6,465 bases of DNA from an uncultured bacterium (GTDB lineage: Bacteria > Planctomycetota > UBA1135 > GCA-002686595), in assembly GCA_913058555.1 (NCBI GenBank), contig CAJXRJ010000440.1, positions 1 to 6,465 of the forward strand, written 5' to 3'. Within the stretch, counting starts at the first letter, position 1, and the number at the start of each line of letters is the position of its first letter. A model generated the notes under the pieces. It searched no databases and was not told the origin of the DNA. It saw only the letters and a program-made list of their open reading frames with translations. Of the stretch, positions 5,731-6,465 are shown piece after piece. A program made the position numbers and the translations under genes.

Positions 5731-6414
5731 CTACTGCGTGAGCCCTGCGCTGAAGGCTCCAGCGGCCGTAGCGGGTTCGATGGGCGGCAGCATCCGATGG
5801 TTGATCCAGCCGGGCGGCGTATCGTCGGTACGTCGCTTGTCGAAAATGGCGAGGTACATCGGGTGCAGCCCGAGTGCGGCCGCCGAGCGGGTTTCGGGGC
5901 CCGGAGGAAAGAACTTCAGGGCGCTTGCGAGGCGCCCGGCTTCGGCGATGAGAGCCTCACCTTCCAGTTCTGGGCCCACGTGACGGGCGAAGACGATCGC
6001 CACCGCGAAGGCCTTGATGAGGTCGGGCCGAGGGCGTGCAAACTGGTCGATGGAAGCGAGGCAGGCAACGTCGAAGAAGGCGCGCTTCGAGGGGGCGTCG
6101 TAGAAGCAGCCGCTATGGATGCCGCCGGGGAGGGATTCGTCGCGGACTCCGTCGTGGAAGATGATGCAGTCGAGGCCTTGGAGCGCCGGGATCACAGAGT
6201 CCGGCGCGGTGGCGCGGCCCACCAGGCCCTCGAGCCATGCGGTTCCGTCCGGGCGATTCTCCGTTGCGATGGATAGCGCGCTGTCGATGGAGCGATCGGG
6301 GCGAGCGATGTTCTCGACGGCGGCGTTGATGAGTTTGGCTGCGCCGCCATTCATGACCCACCAGAGGATCACCACGCCGGCGAGGATGGCGGGGATTCGA
6401 AACCGAAGGGGCAT
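5731..6414 (-). CDS. Membrane-anchored protein of unknown function
   Basis: 227 residues from ATG 6414; family not recognised. MPLRFRIPAILAGVVILWWVM gives a basic start and one hydrophobic helix at about 7-21, so a signal-anchor or uncleaved signal is likely. The body has three cysteines (83, 103, 118) in LDCIIFHDG, HSGCFYDAP and FDVACLAS, none in CxxC. It also contains a hydrophobic helix region (KAFAVAIVFARHV, 134-146) and LGLHPMYLAIFDKRR. The open frame continues upstream to a GTG at 6453, but that GTG lies in adapter sequence and the residues MYKRQ it encodes are artefactual. Only 24 nt of genomic sequence remain upstream of 6414, so a more distal true start cannot be excluded, although the hydrophobic N-terminus supports ATG 6414. 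It stops at TAG, 36 nt before the first Cys-rich gene, and is probably in the same operon. Confidence 0.8.
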   Translation of the reverse strand: MPLRFRIPAILAGVVILWWVMNGGAAKLINAAVENIARPDRSIDSALSIATENRPDGTAWLEGLVGRATAPDSVIPALQGLDCIIFHDGVRDESLPGGIHSGCFYDAPSKRAFFDVACLASIDQFARPRPDLIKAFAVAIVFARHVGPELEGEALIAEAGRLASALKFFPPGPETRSAAALGLHPMYLAIFDKRRTDDTPPGWINHRMLPPIEPATAAGAFSAGLTQ

Positions 6415-6438
6415 ACCTGGGGCGTGCGCCTTCGGGGC

Positions 6439-6465
6439 CTGTCTCTTATACACATCTGACGCTGC
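6439..6465. other. Illumina Nextera transposase adapter (sequencing artefact)
   Basis: Bases 6439-6457 read CTGTCTCTTATACACATCT, the Tn5 mosaic end used in Nextera libraries, and the next eight bases GACGCTGC continue into the read-2 adapter. This is untrimmed library sequence at the contig end, not a genomic transposon. Its reverse strand encodes VYKRQ (MYKRQ with a GTG start), a recognisable false N-terminus. Confidence 0.97.

Noticed and set aside
6439..6457. Tn5/IS50 transposon end as a mobile element
   Set aside because: The 19-bp mosaic end is followed directly by Nextera adapter bases at the contig terminus, so it is library sequence.

Overview
This is a GC-rich bacterial contig fragment in which every supported gene lies on the minus strand, so the biological order runs from high to low coordinates. 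Seven tightly packed genes (spacers 35 to 152 nt) look like one operon entering near 6414 and ending at 30. Phylum cannot be fixed from the sequence. High GC, few good Shine-Dalgarno sites, exported CxxC-rich proteins and a Sec-containing thioredoxin fit an environmental lineage such as Planctomycetota or Myxococcota, but this is a weak guess.

The main discovery is the last gene (1367 to 30). Conceptual translation breaks it at two in-frame TGA codons, at 1113-1115 and 387-389. The same reading frame continues past both with no indel, and each TGA sits exactly at the first cysteine of a thioredoxin active site: W-[TGA]-G-P-C in an N-terminal TlpA-like domain and W-[TGA]-G-W-C in a C-terminal thioredoxin domain. 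Read as selenocysteine, it is one exported 445-residue protein with two UxxC active sites and, between them, a probable third thioredoxin fold without an active site. An 8-bp stem with an AGUU loop starts 15 nt after the second UGA and fits the bacterial SECIS pattern well; folded candidates also follow the first UGA. No gene in the window uses TGA as a stop.

Upstream, in order of transcription, are: a membrane-anchored protein of unknown function (6414-5731); two tandem paralogous exported proteins, each with an 18-rung ladder of DnaJ-like CxxC zinc-ribbon motifs (5694-4441 and 4378-3077); a small multi-pass membrane protein (3035-2628); and two tandem paralogous membrane-anchored proteins with a conserved PRHGIRA...CFxC core (2574-2068 and 2032-1520). 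The set suggests a cell-envelope thiol or metal module in which a double selenocysteine thioredoxin could service exported cysteine-rich partners. That link is inference.

The last 27 bases (6439-6465) are Illumina Nextera transposon adapter, not genome. They create a false GTG start and the artefactual N-terminus MYKRQ on the first gene. The Sec machinery (selA, selB, selC, selD) is not in the window. No rRNA, tRNA, mobile element, CRISPR array or clear intrinsic terminator was seen.
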